Both the position numbers and the translations under genes were made by a program. From assembly GCF_005405925.1 (NCBI RefSeq), contig NZ_BJHV01000001.1, positions 2,728,001 through 2,792,000 on the forward strand: a DNA stretch of 64,000 nt, written 5' to 3'. This DNA is from Streptomyces antimycoticus. GTDB taxonomy: Bacteria > Actinomycetota > Actinomycetes > Streptomycetales > Streptomycetaceae. The stretch's first letter is position 1. Every line of letters starts with the position of its first letter. A model generated the notes under the pieces. That model searched no databases, was not told the origin of the DNA, and saw nothing but the letters and a program-made list of their open reading frames with translations. This document shows positions 23,319-32,341 of this stretch, piece by piece.

Positions 23319-24224
23319 TCAGTAGACGCTCACGCCGTACGCGTTCAGCGCCTCGACGACCGGCTGGAAGAACGTGGTGCCACCGGAGGTGCAGTTGCCG
23401 CTGCCGCCGGAGGTGAGGCCGAGGGCGGTGGAGCCGGCGTAGAGCGGGCCGCCGCTGTCGCCGGGCTCGGCGCAGACCGTGGTCTGGATCATGCCGTAGA
23501 CGATGTCGCCATTGCCGTAGTTGACCGTGGCGTTCAGCGCGGTGACCCGGCCGCTGTGGATGCCGGTGGTGGAGCCGCGCCGGGTGACCGTCTGGCCCAC
23601 GGTCGGGTTGGCGGCCGAGGTGATGTCCTGGCTGCCGACGGTGCCCTGGGGGGTGACCGAGCCGCTGTACCGGACCAGACCGTAGTCGTTGGTCGGGAAG
23701 CTGGAGCCGGACGTCGGGCCGATGGTGGTGGTGTGGCCGGAGTTCGACCACCAGGTGCCCGCACCGTCGGTGCAGTGACCGGCGGTGACGAAGTAGTTGG
23801 CCCCACTGCTGTTGCGCACGTTGAAGCCGAGGGAGCAGCGCCAGCTACTCGCGTAGATCGCGTCTCCGCCCGAGATCAGCTTCTGAATCTTGCCGGGGGT
23901 CCGCTTGATCTCGATCGCGTCGGCGCTCGCACCGGCGGTGTTCTTGATCTTGGCTATCTCACTCTGGGACACCGTGCTGTCGGCGGTGACCGTGAGCTTG
24001 TTGGTCGCCTTGTCGACATACCAGGCGGTGCCCGCGACATCGGCCTCGAGGACGGCGTTGCTCGCCGACTTGGCCTCCGCCGCACTGACGGTGGGGGTGC
24101 CGTCGCTTCCGGCGTAGGCGGCGGGGGCGGCGAGTGCCGCTCCGGCCACCAGGGCGGAGGTCGCGGCGATCAGGGCGATGCGTCTCGCCTGCTTGCCGTG
24201 GGGGGCGTTGCGCTTGATCCTCAA
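23319..24224 (-). CDS. sprB: streptogrisin B-like serine protease preproenzyme
   Basis: A 301-residue precursor of an S1E protease very close to the S. griseus SGPB sequence as I remember it: '[20 protein letters not shown]' starts the mature enzyme, '[16 protein letters not shown]', '[13 protein letters not shown]' and '[15 protein letters not shown]' carry His/Asp/Ser, and it ends '[13 protein letters not shown]'. Four cysteines form the two conserved disulfides. A ~75-residue propeptide follows the signal sequence. Start at TTG 24224 (LRIKRNAP) with GGAGG five bases upstream; the longer upstream frame lacks support. The product would be secreted and activated by propeptide removal. The exact substrate specificity is not tested; SGPB prefers large hydrophobic P1 residues. 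Confidence 0.93.
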   Translation of the reverse strand: MRIKRNAPHGKQARRIALIAATSALVAGAALAAPAAYAGSDGTPTVSAAEAKSASNAVLEADVAGTAWYVDKATNKLTVTADSTVSQSEIAKIKNTAGASADAIEIKRTPGKIQKLISGGDAIYASSWRCSLGFNVRNSSGANYFVTAGHCTDGAGTWWSNSGHTTTIGPTSGSSFPTNDYGLVRYSGSVTPQGTVGSQDITSAANPTVGQTVTRRGSTTGIHSGRVTALNATVNYGNGDIVYGMIQTTVCAEPGDSGGPLYAGSTALGLTSGGSGNCTSGGTTFFQPVVEALNAYGVSVY

Positions 24225-24410
24225 CTCTTCCTCCGGGGAATCGGGGGTCCGCCTGGGTGGGCAGGCCCGTGAGGCGCAGTCAATGAGCACACCGACGACC
24301 GATACGACCCGATTCGGCGTGCCCCTGACAAGCGCTTCCGGAAGTATTCGTGGCCGCGGGCAGACCGCGCAAGAGGACAATTCGGAACAGCCGTCGGGCA
24401 CATGCCACAT

Positions 24411-24439
24411 AGCCCCGGCGGGTTCAGGCCGCCGGGGCT
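24411..24439. terminator. hairpin terminator of the FMN-monooxygenase operon; 321-bp gap
   Basis: AGCCCCGGCGG (24411-24421) pairs perfectly with CCGCCGGGGCT (24429-24439), loop GTTCAGG, about 107 nt after the minus-strand monooxygenase stop at 24546. The remaining gap 24225-24545 is the upstream region of the sprB-like gene; no other gene was seen. Confidence 0.8.
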
Positions 24440-24545
24440 TGTGCTCCCATCCCCTGGGTAACCTCTGAGACGGACGCGCGGGCGATCGGGTTCCGCTATG
24501 GCGCCGACCGGTCACCTCCCCGCGGCCGGGCCGGTGCGAAGCCGC

Positions 24546-25895
24546 TCAGCCCCGCTCCCCCGGAAAGGGAAGCCCCAGGTGGTCACGGAGTGTCGTACCG
24601 GTGTACGCGGTGCGGAACACCCCCCGCTCCTGGAGCAGCGGCACCACCCGGTCCACGAAGTCATCGAGCCCGCCGGGGGTCAGATGGGGTACGAGGATGA
24701 AGCCGTCGGCGGCGTCGGCGGCGACGAATTCCGCCATCTGCGCGGCGACCGCCTCCGGGGTGCCGATGAACGACTGCCGCCCGTTCGCCTCGATGACGGT
24801 CTGCCGGATGGACAGCCCTTTCTCCTCCGACAGCGCCCGCCACTTGGCGGCGACGGCCAGCGGATCGCCATGCCGCACCCGGCCCTGGGTCAACTGCGAG
24901 TCGGGGTCGGGGTCGATATCCGGAAGTGGCCCGTCCGGGTCGTAGCCGGACAGGTCCACACCCCAGATCTGTTCCAGGGTGAGCAGCGCGGTCTGCGGGG
25001 AGACCTGCTGGAGCCGGATCTCGGCGGCCTTCTCCTGGGCGTCGGCCGCGGTGTCGCCGAGGACCAGGGTCACCCCGGGCATGATCTTCAGCTCCTCCGG
25101 GGCGCGCCCGTACCGCGCGAGCCGCCGCTTGACGTCGGCGTAGAAGGCGCGCCCGGCCTCCAGCGAGCCGTGCCGGGTGAAGATGATGTCGGCGGCGGAG
25201 GCGGCGAACTCCCGGCCCTCGTCGGAGTCCCCGGCCTGGATCACCACCGGATGGCCCTGCGGTGAGCGTGGCACGCCGAACTCGCCGTCGATGGTGAAGT
25301 GCCGGCCGGTGTGGGCGAACGGGCGGGGGGTGCCGTCCGGCGTCCAGGAGTCCCACAGCTCACGGGCGGTGGCGACGAACTCGGCGGCCCGGGTGTAGCG
25401 GTCGGCCCGGTCCAGGAAGCCGCCGCGCCGGAAGTTCTCGCCGGTGAAGGCGTCGGAGGAGGTGACCACGTTCCAGGCGGCGCGGCCCCCGCTGAGATGG
25501 TCCAGGGAGGCCAGCCGGCGGGCCAGTTCGTACGGTTCGTTGAACGTGGCGTTGACAGTGGCGGCCAGCCCCAGCCGTTCGGTGACGGCCGCGAGTGCGT
25601 TCAGCACGGTGATCGACTCGGGCCTGCCGACCACGTCGAGGTCGTGGATCCGGCCGTTGTGCTCACGCAGCCGCAGCCCCTCGGCGAGGAAGAAGAAGTC
25701 GAACAGCCCGCGTTCGGCGGTGCGCGCGAGATGTGCGAAGGAGTCGAAGTCGATCTGGCTTCCGAGAGCGGGGCTGCGCGGAGCGCATCGGCCAGGGGTG
25801 GTGGTCGGGCCGGCGGGCGGGACGGTCCAGACGGTGGTGTTGTTGACGCCCGGGAAGTGGGCGGCGAGATGGATCTGCTGGTGCTGCCTGCTCAT
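24546..25895 (-). CDS. NtaA/SnaA/DszA-type FMN-dependent monooxygenase
   Basis: A 449-residue bacterial-luciferase-fold monooxygenase of the nitrilotriacetate / pristinamycin IIA synthase / dibenzothiophene-sulfone group. Signatures: 'FDSFAHLARTAERGLFDFFF', 'ATVNATFNEPYELARRLASL', 'LSGGRAAWNVVTSSDAF' and 'SPQGHPVVIQAGDSDEGREF'. It uses FMNH2 supplied by a separate reductase to oxygenate N- or S-containing compounds. It overlaps the preceding monooxygenase gene by four bases (ATGA) and ends the operon. YtnJ of the Bacillus ytm sulfur operon belongs to the same family and also sits with an amino-acid-type ABC importer, so an organosulfur substrate is a reasonable inference, not shown. Confidence 0.88.
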   Translation of the reverse strand: MSRQHQQIHLAAHFPGVNNTTVWTVPPAGPTTTPGRCAPRSPALGSQIDFDSFAHLARTAERGLFDFFFLAEGLRLREHNGRIHDLDVVGRPESITVLNALAAVTERLGLAATVNATFNEPYELARRLASLDHLSGGRAAWNVVTSSDAFTGENFRRGGFLDRADRYTRAAEFVATARELWDSWTPDGTPRPFAHTGRHFTIDGEFGVPRSPQGHPVVIQAGDSDEGREFAASAADIIFTRHGSLEAGRAFYADVKRRLARYGRAPEELKIMPGVTLVLGDTAADAQEKAAEIRLQQVSPQTALLTLEQIWGVDLSGYDPDGPLPDIDPDPDSQLTQGRVRHGDPLAVAAKWRALSEEKGLSIRQTVIEANGRQSFIGTPEAVAAQMAEFVAADAADGFILVPHLTPGGLDDFVDRVVPLLQERGVFRTAYTGTTLRDHLGLPFPGERG

Positions 25896-26995
25896 CGGGC
25901 GGCCTCCCGCTCCAGGGCGTAGCGGCTGGCCGGACGGGAAAGCCCCAGGTGGCCGCGGAGTGTCGCACCGGGATAGAAGGTGCGGAACAGCCCTCGGTGC
26001 TGGAGCAGCGCCACGGTGCCGTTGACGAAACGTTCCAGGTCATGGCGTGGGGCGACGGGGGTGATGTGGAAGCCGTCCACCGCGTCGGCGGTGTGCCAGC
26101 CGGTGATCAGCTCGGCGAGCCCGGCCGGTCCCCCGCGGTACAGCGGAGGTCCGCCCGGCGTGTCGGTGAGCGCGACCGGCGCGTTCACGGCCGGGCCGGT
26201 CCCGGGCGCGCCCTCCCCGTCGGCCAGGTCCACCGCGACGGAGGCGAGCACGGTGAGCGCGCGGGCCTCCCGGCCGTGCGCCACCGCGCGGCGCCGCAGC
26301 TCGTCGCGGATGCGGCCCGCCTCCTCCGGGGAGGTGGCGCGAAGGTACACCACATCGGCGTGTCGGGCCGCGGTCTGCCAGGTCACCGGGTCGGTGGCGG
26401 CGACGGCCACCACCGGGTGGCCCTGCGGCGGCCGGGGCACGATGGCCGGGCCGCGCACCGAGAAGTGCGCGCCCTCGAAGTCCACGTAGTGCAGCTTGTC
26501 GCGGTCGATGAAGCGGCCGGTGGCGGTGTCACGGATCTCGGCGTCGTCCTCCCAGCTGTCCCACAGCCGGGCCACCACATCGGCGACCTCCCCCGCCTCG
26601 GCCCACAGCTCCCCGGCGGGCGCGGCGGGGCGGCGGCCCACCAGCCGGGCCTCCGCCTCCGTCGCCGACACCTCGACCCGCCAGCCCGCCCGGCCGCGGC
26701 TGACCCAGTCCAAGGTGGCCACGGCGGAGGAGACATGGAACGGCTCGGTGTGGGTGGTGGTGACGGTCGGCACCAGTCCGATCCGCCCGGTGGCGGGCGC
26801 GACACGCGCGAGGGCGGCGAGCGCGTCGAGCCTGCCCCGGCCCGGCCCCGGAGGGCCGAAGGTGTCGTCCAGGGTGATGAAGTCGAGCATGCCCTCCTCG
26901 GCGAGGCGGGCGAGCTCCACGTAGTACGGCGCCTGGTACCGCCCGTCGCCGTCGATGGCGGCGGCCAGGTGCAGGGTGCCGGTCGGTACGGACAT
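25892..26995 (-). CDS. LLM-class flavin-dependent monooxygenase
   Basis: A 367-residue second luciferase-like monooxygenase: 'LARLAEEGMLDFITLDDTFG', 'GRIGLVPTVTTTHTEPFHVS', 'LDWVSRGRAGWRVEVSATEA' and 'PPQGHPVVAVAATDPVTWQT'. It is a distinct subgroup from its downstream neighbour, with shorter insertions. Both C-termini end similarly (ALLQHRGLFRTFYPGATLRG here), indicating old paralogy. It begins 37 bp after the substrate-binding protein gene. It likely acts on the compound imported by the adjacent ABC system, either sequentially with or in parallel to the NtaA-type enzyme. Confidence 0.87.
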   Translation of the reverse strand: MSVPTGTLHLAAAIDGDGRYQAPYYVELARLAEEGMLDFITLDDTFGPPGPGRGRLDALAALARVAPATGRIGLVPTVTTTHTEPFHVSSAVATLDWVSRGRAGWRVEVSATEAEARLVGRRPAAPAGELWAEAGEVADVVARLWDSWEDDAEIRDTATGRFIDRDKLHYVDFEGAHFSVRGPAIVPRPPQGHPVVAVAATDPVTWQTAARHADVVYLRATSPEEAGRIRDELRRRAVAHGREARALTVLASVAVDLADGEGAPGTGPAVNAPVALTDTPGGPPLYRGGPAGLAELITGWHTADAVDGFHITPVAPRHDLERFVNGTVALLQHRGLFRTFYPGATLRGHLGLSRPASRYALEREAAR

Positions 26996-27032
26996 GGTCA
27001 GGGCCTTCCTGGGTCGGGGGTGGAGGGCACGG

Positions 27033-28001
27033 TCACGGCGTGGGCAGACCGGGCGGGTTGATCTCGGACTTCTTCACCGCCTCGCCGGCGAGCCCCCAGC
27101 GCTTGAGGACCTTGGCGTACGAGCCGTCCTCGATCACGTGGTCCAGGGCCGCGGCGTAGGCGTCGACCAGCCCGCTGCCCTTCCTGGTGGTGGCCGCGAT
27201 CTTGCCCTGCACCTGCTCGCCACCTCCCGAGAAGCGGCCGATGACCTGGGTCTGACCGGCCGAGGCGACGTGGTAGGCGGAGGTGGGGTGGGGGCCGAAG
27301 TAGGCGTCGATACGGCCCGATTGAAGGGCGAGGTAGTAGTCGGTGTCCTTCTGGAAGTACTTGATGTCCACGGGCTTGCGGCCCGCCTTCTGGTTCTGCT
27401 TGCTCCAGTCGACCAGGATCTTCTCCTGGTTGGTGCCGGAGGCGACCGAAACGGTCTTGCCCGCCACGTCCCCCGGGCCCTTGACCCGCCAGGAGGTGCC
27501 CTTCTTGGCCTCGAAGGCGAGGTCGTCCAGCCGGTAGGTGGCGAAGTCGTACTTCTGCTTGCGCTCCTCGGTGACCGTCACATTGGAGAAGACGCCGTCG
27601 AACTTGGAGCTGTCGAGGCCGACGAAGAGGTTCTCCCAGGAGACCGCCTGAAAGTCGACCTTGAGCCCGAGGGTGTCGGCGACCAGCGTGGCGAGGTCGA
27701 TCTCGGAGCCGATCCGGGTCTTGTCGTCGGTCGCGTAGAAGCCGAGCGGCGGGGAGGCGTCGGCGCTGCCGCCGATGCGCAGGGTGCCGCGCGCGCGGAT
27801 CGCGGCCGGCACCTTCGCCGCGATCGAGGCGACCTTCTTCCCTCTGACGCGGTGCTGGTCGGGGCCGATATTGATGGTGCTGGCGCCCTTCGTGCCCTTG
27901 GAGCCCACCGTCTCCCGGACATCGCCGTCGCCGCAGCCACCGAGCAGGGCGGCGGCGGTGAGGGCGGCGACGGCGGCGACGAGGGTGCGGCGGGTCTTCA
28001 C
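27033..28001 (-). CDS. amino-acid-type ABC transporter substrate-binding lipoprotein
   Basis: A 322-residue class-3 solute-binding protein. Lipobox ALLGGC with cysteine near residue 23 follows a short signal peptide, so it is a lipoprotein. 'TLRIGGSADASPPLGFYATD', 'IGSEIDLATLVADTLGLKVD' and 'VSWENLFVGLDSSKFDGVFS' are typical of SBP_bac_3. GTG 28001 has AAGGAG seven bases upstream; the longer frame upstream only translates the tandem repeat. Partner permease and ATPase genes lie immediately upstream in the same operon. The residues contacting the ligand amino group cannot be mapped reliably by eye, so the substrate is left open. Confidence 0.9.
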   Translation of the reverse strand: MKTRRTLVAAVAALTAAALLGGCGDGDVRETVGSKGTKGASTINIGPDQHRVRGKKVASIAAKVPAAIRARGTLRIGGSADASPPLGFYATDDKTRIGSEIDLATLVADTLGLKVDFQAVSWENLFVGLDSSKFDGVFSNVTVTEERKQKYDFATYRLDDLAFEAKKGTSWRVKGPGDVAGKTVSVASGTNQEKILVDWSKQNQKAGRKPVDIKYFQKDTDYYLALQSGRIDAYFGPHPTSAYHVASAGQTQVIGRFSGGGEQVQGKIAATTRKGSGLVDAYAAALDHVIEDGSYAKVLKRWGLAGEAVKKSEINPPGLPTP

Positions 28002-28020
28002 GGGGGTGCTCCTTGCGTGG

Positions 28021-28164
28021 GTGAACATCGGTGGCCTGGTGGACATCGGCCGTCTCGCGGACCTCGGTGATCTCGCGGGCCTCGGTGATCTCGCGGGCCT
28101 CGGTGATCTCGTGAACATCGGTGATCTCGCGGGCCTAGGTGATCTCGTGAACATCGGTGGCCTC
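28021..28164. repeat. eight 18-bp tandem repeats between ABC ATPase and binding-protein genes
   Basis: Exactly eight 18-bp units run from 28021 to 28164 without gaps. Two unit types alternate irregularly: GCGGGCCTCGGTGATCTC and GTGAACATCGGTGATCTC, with a few diverged copies. The first bases of the ATPase stop codon lie in the last unit. The array fills nearly the whole 161-bp gap within an operon, where it could affect transcript folding and the level of the binding protein relative to the ATPase. The period is a multiple of three and open on several frames, but no start or ribosome site suggests translation. Confidence 0.9.
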
Positions 28165-28924
28165 AGAGGACCTTGGAGAGAAACGCCTTGGTACGTTCCT
28201 GGCGTGGGGCGTCCAGCACCTCGCCGGGTGGGCCCTGCTCGACGATCCGGCCGCCGTCCATGAAGACGACGGTGTCGGCGACCTCCCGCGCGAAGCCGAT
28301 CTCATGGGTGACGACGATCATCGTGGTGCCCTGGTGGGCCAGGTCCTTGATGACGTCCAGGACCTCGCCGACCAGTTCGGGATCGAGGGCGGAGGTCGGC
28401 TCGTCGAAGAGCAGCAGCTCGGGTTCCAGGGCGAGGGCGCGGGCGATCGCCACCCGCTGCTGCTGTCCGCCGGAGAGCTGCCGGGGGTACGCGGCCGCCT
28501 TGTCGGCCAGACCGACCCGGGCGAGCAGCGTCTCGGCGCTGTGGACCGCCTCTTTCCTGGGGCGGCGCAGGGCCGAGACCGGGGCCTCGACGATGTTCTC
28601 CAGCACCGTCAGATGCGGGAAGAGGTTGAAGTTCTGGAAGACGAAGCCGATCCGGGTGCGCTGCTTGAGGATCTCGCGTTCGCGCAGCTCGTAGAGGCGG
28701 TCGCCCTGGCGGCGGTAGCCGACCAGCGAGCCGCCGACGCTGATCCAGCCGCTGTCCACCTTCTCCAGATGGTTGATGGCGCGCAGCAGGGTGGACTTGC
28801 CGGAGCCCGACGGCCCGAGGACGACGGCCACCTCCCCGGAGCGCACCTCCAGGTCGATGCCGCGCAGCACCTCCAGCGACCCGAAGCTCTTGTGGACGGA
28901 ACGGATGTCGACCATGGCGGTCAT
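28163..28924 (-). CDS. amino-acid-type ABC transporter ATPase
   Basis: A 253-residue ATPase of the GlnQ/HisP class. Walker A '[15 protein letters not shown]', Q-loop '[18 protein letters not shown]', signature '[15 protein letters not shown]', Walker B '[13 protein letters not shown]', H-loop '[10 protein letters not shown]'. The start at ATG 28924 overlaps the permease stop (ATGA). It would power the importer formed with the permease and the binding protein of this operon. Confidence 0.95.
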   Translation of the reverse strand: MTAMVDIRSVHKSFGSLEVLRGIDLEVRSGEVAVVLGPSGSGKSTLLRAINHLEKVDSGWISVGGSLVGYRRQGDRLYELREREILKQRTRIGFVFQNFNLFPHLTVLENIVEAPVSALRRPRKEAVHSAETLLARVGLADKAAAYPRQLSGGQQQRVAIARALALEPELLLFDEPTSALDPELVGEVLDVIKDLAHQGTTMIVVTHEIGFAREVADTVVFMDGGRIVEQGPPGEVLDAPRQERTKAFLSKVL

Positions 28925-29811
28925 CGGGTGGCTCCCCGTGAGAAGCGGCGCTCGACGTAGTACTGCGCGATCGAGAGCACGGTGGTCAGGATGATGTACC
29001 AGACGGTCGCGACCATCAGCAGCGGCACGACCCGGCCGTTGCGTCCGTAGACGACCTGCACCTGGTAGAAGAGCTCGCCGATCGCCATGACGGAGACGAT
29101 CGAGGTGCCCTTGAAGAGCGAGATGACCTCGTTGGCGGCGTTCGGCAGGATCGACCGCATCGCCTGCGGGAGCACGATCTTGCGCAGTTGCCGCAGCCGG
29201 GGGATGCCGAGCGCGGCCGCCGCCTCCAGCTGTCCGCCGTCGACGGCGAGGACTCCGCCGCGCACGATCTCCGCCGCATAGGCCGCCTGGTGGAGGGCGA
29301 GTCCGAGCACCGCCGCGCTCATCGCGCCGACCAGCCCCGCGGTGTCGAAGGAGAAGAAGCCGGGGCCGAAGGGGATGCCGAAGTCGAGCCGCTTGTAGAG
29401 ATAGGTGAGGTTGAACCAGAAGAGGAGCTGGACGATGAGCGGGATGGAGCGGAACGCCCAGATGTAGGTGAAGGCGACCGACTTCAGGAACGGGCTCTGG
29501 GACAGCCGCATAAAGGCGAGGACGATCCCGAGGGCGAAGCCGAGCGCGGTGCCGTAGAAGGTGAGCTGGATGGTGATCCAGACCGCCTTGAGGATGGTCC
29601 GGGTGGTGAAGAAGTCGGCGAAGACGTCCCACTCCCAGCCGGGGTTGGTGATCAGGCCGTGGGCGAACTGGGCCACCAGGACGGCGGTGACGGCAACGGC
29701 GGCCCAGCGCAAGGGGTTGCGTACCGGGACGACCTTGAGGGCGGAGTAGTCCTCGCGTTCTGCGCCGCTTTCGGCGGCTTTGTCGAGGGGCGGATCGGAC
29801 GTCAGCGACAT
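28921..29811 (-). CDS. amino-acid-type ABC transporter permease
   Basis: A 296-residue HisM/GlnP-class permease. The cytoplasmic N-terminus (~35 residues) is followed by at least five membrane segments; the coupling EAA loop is '[20 protein letters not shown]'. '[20 protein letters not shown]' is typical of polar amino-acid permeases. Only one permease gene is present, so the channel is presumably a homodimer. The start ATG 29811 lies 43 bp after the FAD-binding protein gene. Confidence 0.93.
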   Translation of the reverse strand: MSLTSDPPLDKAAESGAEREDYSALKVVPVRNPLRWAAVAVTAVLVAQFAHGLITNPGWEWDVFADFFTTRTILKAVWITIQLTFYGTALGFALGIVLAFMRLSQSPFLKSVAFTYIWAFRSIPLIVQLLFWFNLTYLYKRLDFGIPFGPGFFSFDTAGLVGAMSAAVLGLALHQAAYAAEIVRGGVLAVDGGQLEAAAALGIPRLRQLRKIVLPQAMRSILPNAANEVISLFKGTSIVSVMAIGELFYQVQVVYGRNGRVVPLLMVATVWYIILTTVLSIAQYYVERRFSRGATR

Positions 29812-29853
29812 GGAGGGTCCTTCGAAGGGAGCGACGGGTTTCCCGGGGGATGC

Positions 29854-31743
29854 TCAGGCGGTGAGCGAGGCGCGACAGGACAGGTCGCGCAGACACAGCA
29901 GCAGGGCCCGCGCGGTGGCGTCGTTCTGCCGGAACGCGGGGGCGTTGGTACGGGGCCGGGCGAAGGCGCCCGACGCACGGGCGTCGGTGTGCGGCCCGAG
30001 CGCGAAGCGGCGCGGATGCGGGCGGCCGGCCCGGTCCAGGATCCGGCCGTCGGTGGGGCTGACGGCGAGCAGTCCGGCCGGGGTGGCGGCGGCGCCGTCG
30101 CGGTGCAGGGAGCGCAGCAGGGTGTCGCGGGAGCGGTCCACGGTCGGCTCCGGCAGCCGGGCCTCGACCAGCGCACGGGCCTCGACGACATGGCCCGGCA
30201 CACTGGCCGAGCTCGCCCGGAACACCCCGCGCAGCGGATCGGCGGTCACGGTCGTCTCGGCGCCGAGGAAGCGGACCACTCCGGCGCGGGAGAGCGCGAG
30301 CAACTGCTCGAGCCGTGGGCCGGGCGGGCCGGAGGCGAGGTAGCTGAAGAAGCCGTGCCACCAGCCGCCGATGTCGCCGAGCCGGATCAGCTGGCCGTAG
30401 ACGGAGAGCAGGGCGAGGAAGACGGCCAGGTCAGGGCTGTGCGCGGGGTTGTGCCGGCGGGCGAGGTCGGCCTCGATATGGGCGCGCAGCCCCTGCTGCA
30501 GCGCCTCGTGGTCGGGGAACCGCAGCCCGGCCAGGGGGTGGTCGAGGGCGTCGAGATCGAGCCGGTCGGCCGGGTCGGGGACGGCCGCGGCGACCAGGGC
30601 GTCCAGTTCGGGGCTGCCGGGCGGGCAGGCGGCGTACTTCTCCTCGAACGCGGGCCACTCCCCGGCCGTCCGCTCCGGATGGGCGGTGAACAGCCGGTGA
30701 TAGTGGGCGAATCCCAGCTCCTTGGCGATCAGCGGCCAGATGTCGCGCCGGAAGTCCGGACGTCCGGGAAGCGAGCGCAACGCGTCGACCTGGGCGGGGC
30801 CGAAGAAGCGCGGCACCGGGGGCCGCTCACCGCTCAGCGAGTAGCCGATCTTGGCGTGATACGGAACGCCGCGCCGCGAACCGGCGTACAGCACGGGCTC
30901 GCGGCCCGAAGGCAGGTACGCCAACTCCCCGTCCGGGCCGCGCTGATAGCGTCCGCCGCGCCCCTCGGTGAGCAGCACCATCAGATCGACGAAGGCGAGG
31001 CCGAGGCCGCGCACGAGCACCGGCTCACCGGGGCGCAGCACGCTCAGCTCGCTGTCGGCGGAGAACTCCGGCGGCAGGTGGACGAGTCCGTGCTCGGCGG
31101 CGAAGGCGGTGAGCGCCCGCTGCTCGGCGTCGGGTTCGGCATCGAGGTGGCCGAGGGCGAGGACCACGGCGTCGGCGGTGAGCGGGGCGGTCCGCCCCTC
31201 CAGCCACACCTGCTGACGTCCGTCGCGCGGCCCGGTGACGCGGACGGCCCGGTCCCGGTGCTCATGGACGGTGGTCCCGGGCGGCAGGCCGGCCACCGAC
31301 CGCTCGTACACCCAGCGCAGATAGGCGCTCTGGAGGCGTCGGGTGGCGAAGCTCTGCCCGGTCAGGGCGACGGCCTCGGCCGCGAGTTCGGGCGGCAGGG
31401 CGGGGCTGCCGGGCGGCGCTCCCTCGCGGACCTGGACGGCCCATTCGGCGAGGGAGGGACCGGGGCGTATGGGTCCTTCGCGCTCCACCGACTCGTCGGT
31501 GAACATGGTGACGTCCTCGGCCATGGAGTTCATCCACAGCAGCGGGGACTGGTCCGGGCGCCAGATGCGGCCGCCACCGGGCGGATGCGGATCGACCAGG
31601 TGCAGCTCCAACGGGACGCCGTCGCCGTGGAGTTCGGGGGCGTTGGCGGCGAGGCGCTCGATCAGACCGGTGGCACGCGGGCCCGCGCCGACGATGACGA
31701 TCGTGGCGGGTGATCGGGAAGGCTGGTCCGGGTTCGCGGACAT
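29854..31743 (-). CDS. FAD/NAD(P)-binding protein (PF13454-type), first gene of importer-monooxygenase operon
   Basis: A 629-residue flavoprotein-like protein. The N-terminal Rossmann motif '[20 protein letters not shown]' is followed by '[20 protein letters not shown]' and '[20 protein letters not shown]', features of the FAD-NAD(P)-binding family related to HI0933-type and ornithine-oxygenase-like proteins. Its biochemical role is not established; in this operon it may oxidise or activate the imported substrate or act with the flavin monooxygenases. ATG 31743 has CGGAG seven bases upstream. It leads six genes transcribed in one direction to 24546 with small gaps or overlaps, except the repeat-filled gap before the binding-protein gene. 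Confidence 0.82.
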   Translation of the reverse strand: MSANPDQPSRSPATIVIVGAGPRATGLIERLAANAPELHGDGVPLELHLVDPHPPGGGRIWRPDQSPLLWMNSMAEDVTMFTDESVEREGPIRPGPSLAEWAVQVREGAPPGSPALPPELAAEAVALTGQSFATRRLQSAYLRWVYERSVAGLPPGTTVHEHRDRAVRVTGPRDGRQQVWLEGRTAPLTADAVVLALGHLDAEPDAEQRALTAFAAEHGLVHLPPEFSADSELSVLRPGEPVLVRGLGLAFVDLMVLLTEGRGGRYQRGPDGELAYLPSGREPVLYAGSRRGVPYHAKIGYSLSGERPPVPRFFGPAQVDALRSLPGRPDFRRDIWPLIAKELGFAHYHRLFTAHPERTAGEWPAFEEKYAACPPGSPELDALVAAAVPDPADRLDLDALDHPLAGLRFPDHEALQQGLRAHIEADLARRHNPAHSPDLAVFLALLSVYGQLIRLGDIGGWWHGFFSYLASGPPGPRLEQLLALSRAGVVRFLGAETTVTADPLRGVFRASSASVPGHVVEARALVEARLPEPTVDRSRDTLLRSLHRDGAAATPAGLLAVSPTDGRILDRAGRPHPRRFALGPHTDARASGAFARPRTNAPAFRQNDATARALLLCLRDLSCRASLTA

Positions 31744-32341
31744 GCGGAGGCTCCGTGAATTCAGAAGTGAACACACGCATGGCCTTCACACACGGCCGAG
31801 CCCCTCAGCCCGGCAGCCGAGCCCCTCAGCTCGACATGGGGCCGAGGTTAAGGCGTCCCCACGGTGCGCTGTCAAGGCTGTCCGAACTGTGAACAGCGCG
31901 TCTCACCGCGGTTGACGCGGAAGCGGATGGCTGCTCCACTTGGCCCATGGACTCAAGGCAGCGACTGGTCACACGCGACCACATCGACTTCGGTCGAGTG
32001 TGGTCGTCGTCCTGTTCGGGCTGACCGCCCGCCTCCGCTGCCATAGGGGATTTCCGTCCCTCAGCGCTTTGAGGCTTCGCCCGCGCCCGCCGAATTCCCT
32101 CCCCCGGCGTGGCCGCAGCACTTCCGCGTCGTCACGCGCCTTCGGCCTTCCCACACGCACACACGCTTCCGCGTTCCACCCTCCCCTCGGGCGCCCCTCC
32201 CCTCAGGCGCTCCGGCACCACCTGCCCCGCTCCCCCGCTCCTCATAGCTCGGTGTCCTGAAGGGGCGCGGGGAACCGCGCGATCAGCCACGATGCCGCCG
32301 TAGACAATCGACGGCATTTCAGGGCACCTCCAGTGGAGCGC
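31744..32341. other. 598-bp non-coding region with 21-bp direct repeat
   Basis: This holds the promoter region of the minus-strand operon, but no -35/-10 pair or riboswitch fold was recognised. A 21-bp direct repeat, GCCGAGCCCCTCAGCCCGGC-A, occurs twice with about three mismatches at 31795-31815 and 31816-31836, in the leader. Open frames between 31940 and 32300 have poor codon bias and no homology that I recognise, so no gene is called. Confidence 0.6.

Noticed and set aside
28021..28164. Possible CRISPR array
   Set aside because: Units are contiguous 18-bp tandem repeats with no unique spacers and no cas genes nearby.
31940..32260. Small plus-strand gene (106 codons) in the 598-bp gap
   Set aside because: Pro/Arg/Ser-rich, no ribosome-binding site, poor codon bias and no recognised homology.
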